64,000 bases of DNA, from the NCBI GenBank assembly GCA_029207755.1, contig JARCOQ010000006.1, positions 66,004,093 through 66,068,092 on the forward strand, in the 5' to 3' direction. Every line of letters begins with the position of its first letter. Position 1 is the first letter of the stretch. This document shows, in pieces, positions 58,680 through 64,000 of this stretch. The position numbers were made by a program, and so were the translations under genes. Source of the stretch: Chamaea fasciata. Its lineage: Eukaryota > Chordata > Aves > Passeriformes > Sylviidae. The notes beneath the pieces were generated by a model. The model saw nothing but the letters and a program-made list of their open reading frames with translations, did no database searches and was not told the DNA's origin.

Positions 58680-61600
58680 ATTAGGTCATACTAACCAGTC
58701 CTAATTCATTCTTTTGACAGCTCTAAGAGTACAGTTGATTGATTCATTCATTCTTTAAAAGAAGAGTTGTTCTGTGATACATTGGGCATATTGCTTGGGT
58801 CAGCCTCCTTAAAGGAAAATCAGAGTATTACCTACGGTCTCAAATGAAGCTTCTGAACCAACTTTAAGTACTCATGTGTTTTTCCCGAAAGATAAAGTCT
58901 CTGAGGCCGTGGAAACTTCAGGATTGGGGTGGGCAAGCATGGCAGGAATTTGAGAAGATTGGTGCCCTGTAGGCACTGGGGGGCTCTGAAGTCTCCCTGG
59001 AGCCTTCTCTTCTCCAGGCTGAACAAGCTCAGCTCTCTCAGCCCATCTCCAGAGCAGAACTGCTCCAGCCCTTGGATCATGGCTGCAACCCTCCTCTGGA
59101 CTCACTCCAGAAGTTCCATGTGTTTGTTTTTTTTTTGTTTTTTTTTGTTTTTTTTTTTTAAACGTGGAGACCCCAGATGTGGGTGCAGAATTACTTTTGG
59201 GTTCAGGCAAGCGTTTGTTCATCACAGTTACTCCCACAAGCCAGCCCAGGTGGGAGCAGAGCTCCTTCCACCCCACCCACCCTGTTTCCATCCCTTCTTC
59301 AGCACATCCCATGGTGCTTTTTTCTGCTGCTTCCCAGGAGCTGTTGGCTCTTGCCCTGCCCTGACTGCTGGACCCGTCTGTGGACACTGCACAGCGATCT
59401 GTTGCCAGCTCTCTGGATTCTGAAGGAAAACCCAAGCAAATCTCTGAATCAAAGTAAAGGTGTCTTGCAAACTTAACCTAATCCTTTGTAAAGCTGTATT
59501 AAGGCCAAATTAAATTCAAATCTGTGGGTTCATTTTCCTCTTAGGCTTTATTCCTCGTTTGTTTGAGAGAGCTGGTGAGTCTTTTAGGACTCATGGTACC
59601 TTGGTTCCCTTTCAGAATGGAACAAATCTGAGACTTTTCCAGCCAGTTTTTCTTTAAATACCACGAGTTTTCATTCCCCTTTCATTTAAAATACTTCCAC
59701 AATTTAATATGAAATGCTGGGTAGCAAAACCGGTAGCACTTCCAGACAGAAAGAAGTATGTTGTGTGTAACTCCAAATGTGAATTCTCCTTGCAAAGTGA
59801 TGGCTTTCCACTGAGGTGGATCAAACAGATGCTCAGTTGGATGCTGGTGCTGAAGCACTTTTCTCTTGTGGCTTGAGTGTCTGATGGCAACAGCCTGAGA
59901 TTTTAATAGCAGAAAGAAGGGATTTCCTACTAACCTTCCCCGGAGAACTGTCACTTGTACAGTCTTTTCCAGCCTCGTCTAGTCTGACCTGCATCTTCTC
60001 CAAAACTTGGTCAATTTTTAAATACTTTTTAAACTTTTTGTGTACCATTTGCAGAGAACAGGAGGGTGCTGGCTATTTTTTTCACAAAATACACGCTACT
60101 CTGTGAGTGAGGTGGTCCTCCGTTCTCCCCAGAGCAACCTTTACCTGTCAGCTCTGCTGCTTCTCAAGGATGGGATGCTGGTGCTGGTGTGGATAAACAG
60201 ATTTTCTCCCATTTTCAGCACAGGTGATGGAGGGAGAGGAGCTGTTGGCCAAGAGCCTCATGGTGCCAGCACCTCCTGACATGCAGGAGCTGAAAAACTA
60301 GAGGTTTTGCCCTTGTTGCATTCAGTGGATTTCTAATTTTACTTCAAGCTAATTGCTTCCTCGTCCTGGGAGGTGCCAGGGAGATGCCCAAGGGGACACA
60401 AGGACAAAGATTTTAGCAAGATCTATTGCCATAAGACAAGGGGTGTTGGTTTTAAACTGGAGGAGGGATGATTCAAATGAGCTTCAAGGAAGAATTTTTT
60501 AATCAATGAGGGTGATAAAAATGCTGTGGTCTCTGCCACAGGTTGCCCAGAGATGCTGTGGAAACATTCCAGGTTGGATGGGGCTTGGAACAAGCTGACT
60601 AGTTGAAGGTGTCCTTGCTTATTGCAGGGAGGGTGGAAGTAAATGAGATTTAAAGTGTCTCCCAAGCCAAACCATTGTACGATTTTACGATCATCTCATC
60701 CAACTTCACTGCTCCAACATGATTCCCATGAGCATGCAGGAGGCTGGGAAAAGGAATGTGGGCTCTCCCAGTTCAAACAAACAGAAAAGTTTATTTTGAT
60801 GGCTGAGGGGGACGAGCACCAGAGGGTGATGCTCGTCTGATCCTGCTCTGGTTTTCAGGCCGACTGTACAGCTTTTTCTCCTGCCGCTGTTGCCGCCGGA
60901 CGTGTCTCATACGGATTGGCCCAGGCTGGGAGCGTTTTTCCTTCATGGAGCCAGCGAAGAGCCAGGGTGGTCTGTATGGAGCTGCTTGTCTGCTGGGTGA
61001 CTGAGTGTCCTGGGACAGCCCTGGCACCCCCTGAGTGGCGGTGCTGGGGCTGCTGGTCTCAATACTTTGGGCCAGCACATCGTCGATCCGGCGGCGTTTT
61101 GCTGCCGGGCTCCTGAGTGACTGTGGCTCTGTGGCGCCGTCTGGATGGGCTCTTTTCAAGCTCTGCTTTTTGCACGGGAAGCTGCTGCTGCTGCTGCTGC
61201 TGACCAGCACCACAGCCTGGGACAGCCCTGGCACCCCCTGAGTGGCGGTGCTGGGGCTGCTGGTCTCAATACTTTGGGCGATCCGGCGGTGTTTTGCTGC
61301 CGGGCTCCTGAGTGTCTGTGGCTCTGTGGGGCCCTCTGGATGGCCTCTGTTCAAGCTCTGCTTTTTGCCGGGGAAGCTGCTGCTGCTGCTGCTTCTGACC
61401 AGAACCACACTTTGAGACAGCCCTGGCACCCCCTGAGTGGCGGTGCTGGGGCTGCTGGTCTCGGCACGCAGCAGTGGCACTCGGTTCAGCCGTATGTGTT
61501 TCACTGCCTGGCTGCCCGGGCCTTGTGCTCTCTGTCTCCAGGAACGGCGCCGGGCCTGCTCCGCCCTGGGCTGTTCCGACAGGCCGCTGCTGCTGCTGCT

Positions 61601-62318
61601 GCTGTTTGGATCTGCACATTGGAGAGAGGAGAGGGCAAGTGGTGTGAGCAGCTGCGCAGGGCTCGGGTGATGTCCGTGCAGGATTGTCCCCAAGGCCTTG
61701 CCGGGCTGGCTTAAGGGCAGGGGAGGCATATGTGCCCACAGGCCAGCCTGGCCCCACTGGCCCAAGAGAGCCAGAGGGACTCTACCCTGGGTCGTTGTTG
61801 GAGCTCCTGCTTCCCCTTGCTGCAGCTCTTGACCGCTCCCCCACTGCCAGCCGTGGGGAGGGAGATTTTGCTCTCACCTTGCTTCTTCCCAGGAGGACAC
61901 TTCTCAGCAGTGTTGTGCACCATTGTGGATAGGGAGCAGTGCCTGGAAGGTCTGTGCTGCAGGCCTTTCTCCTCCTGACAAAGCATCCCAGTCCTTGTTT
62001 GGACAGAGAGAGAGGCGTTTGTGGTGCCTCAGAGGCACCAGAACTCGCCAGTAGCCTTGGGCAAGCTCCTTCTCCTCGATCCTGTCCTCAGCTCTGCAAG
62101 TTGTGTTGCCACCTTTGTACCTTAGGGCTGGGTGATGATGTCACACTAGTCCCTGTCACCCACTGCCCTAATTCGGGGAGGCTATCCTTGTGGGTGCTGA
62201 CAGTGACTTTGTCAATGCCAGGCACGGCTGTAAGGAGAAAAACAGAAATGGGAACAGGTTCATCAACAGGTTGGCGGGCTTAAGGAGACTTAGGTCTTAC
62301 TACAGGTCATCAGTGGTG
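58680..62318 (+). repeat. Array unit 16 (3639 bp)
   Basis: Two internal repeats in exon E. Private changes include GCGTTTTTCC and GATGGGCTC in exon E. Confidence 0.95.
60791..62227 (-). CDS. Array gene copy 16, exons C-D-E (two internal repeats)
   Basis: Exons C 62121-62227, D 61878-61974, E 60791-61611; 288 residues from the exon D start. Same repeat order as copy 15 (61010-61411). Private changes KRAHPDG (Gly to Ala) and SMKEKR (Asp to Glu). Its possible 5' exons lie in the truncated unit 17, up to about 63683. Confidence 0.55.
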
Positions 62319-64000
62319 ATTAGGTCATACTAACCAGTCCTAATTCATTCTTTTGACAGCTCTAAGAGTACAGTTGATTGATTCATTCATTCTTTAAAAG
62401 AAGAGTTGTTCTGTGATACATTGGGCATATTGCTTGGGTCAGCCTCCTTAAAGGAAAATCAGAGTATTACCTACGGTCTCAAATGAAGCTTCTGAACCAA
62501 CTTTAAGTACTCATGTGTTTTTCCCGAAAGATAAAGTCTCTGAGGCCGTGGAAACTTCAGGATTGGGGTGGGCAAGCATGGCAGGAATTTGAGAAGATTG
62601 GTGCCCTGTAGGCACTGGGGGGCTCTGAAGTCTCCCTGGAGCCTTCTCTTCTCCAGGCTGAACAAGCTCAGCTCTCTCAGCCCATCTCCAGAGCAGAACT
62701 GCTCCAGCCCTTGGATCATGGCTGCAACCCTCCTCTGGACTCACTCCAGAAGTTCCATGTTTTTGTTTTTTTTTTGTGGGTTTTTTTTTTTTTTAAACGT
62801 GGAGACCCCAGATGTGGGTGCAGAATTACTTTTGGGTTCAGGCAAGCGTTTGTTCATCACAGTTACTCCCACAAGCCAGCCCAGGTGGGAGCAGAGCTCC
62901 TTCCACCCCACCCACCCTGTTTCCATCCCTTCTTCAGCACATCCCATGGTGCTTTTTTCTGCTGCTTCCCAGGAGCTGTTGGCTCTTGCCCTGCCCTGAC
63001 TGCTGGACCCGTCTGTGGACACTGCACAGCGATCTGTTGCCAGCTGTCTGGATTCTGAAGGAAAGCCCAAGCAAATCTCTGAATCAAAGTATAGGTGTCT
63101 TGCAAACTTAACCTAATCCTTTGTAAAGCTGTATTAAGGCCAAATTAAATTCAAATCTGTGGGTTCATTTTCCTCTTAGGCTTTATTCCTCGTTTGTTTG
63201 AGAGAGCTGGTGAGTCTTTTAGGACTCATGGTACCTTGGTTCCCTTTCAGAATGGAACAAATCTGAGACTTTTCCAGCCAGTTTTTCTTTAAATACCACG
63301 AGTTTTCATTCCCCTTTCATTTAAAATACTTCCACAATTTAATATGAAATGCTGGGTAGCAAAACCGGTAGCACTTCCAGACAGAAAGAAGTATGTTGTG
63401 TGTAACTCCAAATGTGAATTCTCCTTGCAAAGTGATGGCTTTCCACTGAGGTGGATCAAACAGATGCTCAGTTGGATGCTGGTGCTGAAGCACTTTTCTC
63501 TTGTGGCTTGAGTGTCTGATGGCAACAGCCTGAGATTTTAATAGCAGAAAGAAGGGAATTCCTACTAACCTTCCCCGGAGAACTGTCACTTGTACAGTCT
63601 TTTCCAGCCTCGTCTAGTCTGACCTGCATCTTCTCCAAAACTTGGTCAGTTTTTAAACACTTTTTAAACTTTTTGTGTACCATTTGCAGAGAACAGGAGG
63701 GTGCTGGCTATTTTTTTCACAAAATACACGCTGCTCTGTGAGTGAGGTGGTCCTCCGTTCTCCCCAGAGCAACCTTTACCTGTCAGCTCTGCTGCTTCTC
63801 AAGGATGGGATGCTGGTGCTGGTGTGGATAAACAGATTTTCTCCCATTTTCAGCACAGGTGATGGAGGGAGAGGAGCTGTTGGCCAAGAGCCTCATGGTG
63901 CCAGCACCTCCTGACATGCAGGAGCTGAAAAACTAGAGGTTTTGCCCTTGTTGCATTCAGTGGATTTCTAATTTTACTTCAAGCTAATTGCTTCCTCGTC
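62319..64000 (+). repeat. Array unit 17 (partial, 1682 bp)
   Basis: Cut by the window edge after the 5' exon region. Private changes (CAGCTGTCTGG, GGAAAGCCCAAG, AAGTATAGG) make it one of the more diverged units, yet the minus-strand frames remain open. Confidence 0.95.

Larger units (their letters stand above)
5796..64000 (+). repeat. Head-to-tail tandem array, 16 full units plus a partial 17th
   Basis: The same 3.2-3.9 kb block recurs 17 times in one orientation with very few substitutions. Using ATTAGGTCATACTAACC as the arbitrary start, units begin at 5796, 9032, 12273, 15513, 18757, 22001, 25245, 28893, 32541, 36186, 39635, 43482, 47343, 51189, 55040, 58680 and 62319. Lengths are 3236, 3241, 3240, 3244, 3244, 3244, 3648, 3648, 3645, 3449, 3847, 3861, 3846, 3851, 3640 and 3639. 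Inside each unit, in plus-strand order, come: a minus CR1 fragment with a T-rich tract, possible 5' gene exons (minus strand), a plus CR1 3' end, and exons E, D and C of the minus-strand gene. Because the phase is arbitrary, each complete gene has its C-D-E exons in one unit and its possible 5' exons in the next. The array runs off the right edge. Confidence 0.98.

Noticed and set aside
5796..64000. Array as a non-genic satellite
   Set aside because: The units are kilobases long with organised splice sites and an exon whose length variation is always a multiple of three; a pure satellite would not preserve that.

Overview
The window is vertebrate DNA, most likely from a bird (another sauropsid is possible). 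It carries fragments of CR1-type LINEs, including the typical CR1 3' end with its degenerate ATTCTATG-like terminus. It also shows GT/AG exon borders, AATAAA signals and no bacterial-style gene packing.

Layout. Positions 1 to about 5,795 are single-copy sequence. On the minus strand there is a convincing terminal coding exon (474-767) of a gene I do not recognise, with an AATAAA signal at 35-40. Near 5.0-5.6 kb lies a head-to-head pair: a minus-strand reading frame (5030-5392, interrupted by one in-frame TGA) and a plus-strand first coding exon (5540-5602, ending in a consensus GTGAGT donor). Their start codons are about 150 bp apart, around a duplicated ETS-like motif. Most of the rest of the flank shows no gene I can support.

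From 5,796 to the window end runs one head-to-tail tandem array: 16 complete units and a truncated 17th, with unit lengths of 3,236-3,861 bp. Each unit holds a minus-oriented CR1 fragment interrupted by an unstable T-rich tract, a plus-oriented CR1 3' end, and on the minus strand a small multi-exon gene. The best supported exons are C (107 nt), D (97 nt) and E (terminal). All three have consensus or near-consensus splice sites and matching phases, except that the exon C donor is GC in five copies. Exon E ends with a stop codon lying inside the AATAAA signal. It encodes a Ser-tract/basic protein with NLS-like clusters and a conserved basic tail of about 72 residues. Between them lies an in-frame internal repeat of 65 or 69 residues.

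Unit length differences are almost entirely explained by this internal repeat. Copies 1-6 carry a fused short form, copies 7-9 and 15-16 carry two repeats, copy 10 has one and copies 11-14 have three. Exon E is open in all 16 copies. I do not recognise the family. The array looks like an ampliconic gene family evolving by unequal exchange, both between whole units and between serine-codon tracts inside exon E. The upstream (5') part of the gene model is uncertain, and several alternative exons are listed as such.
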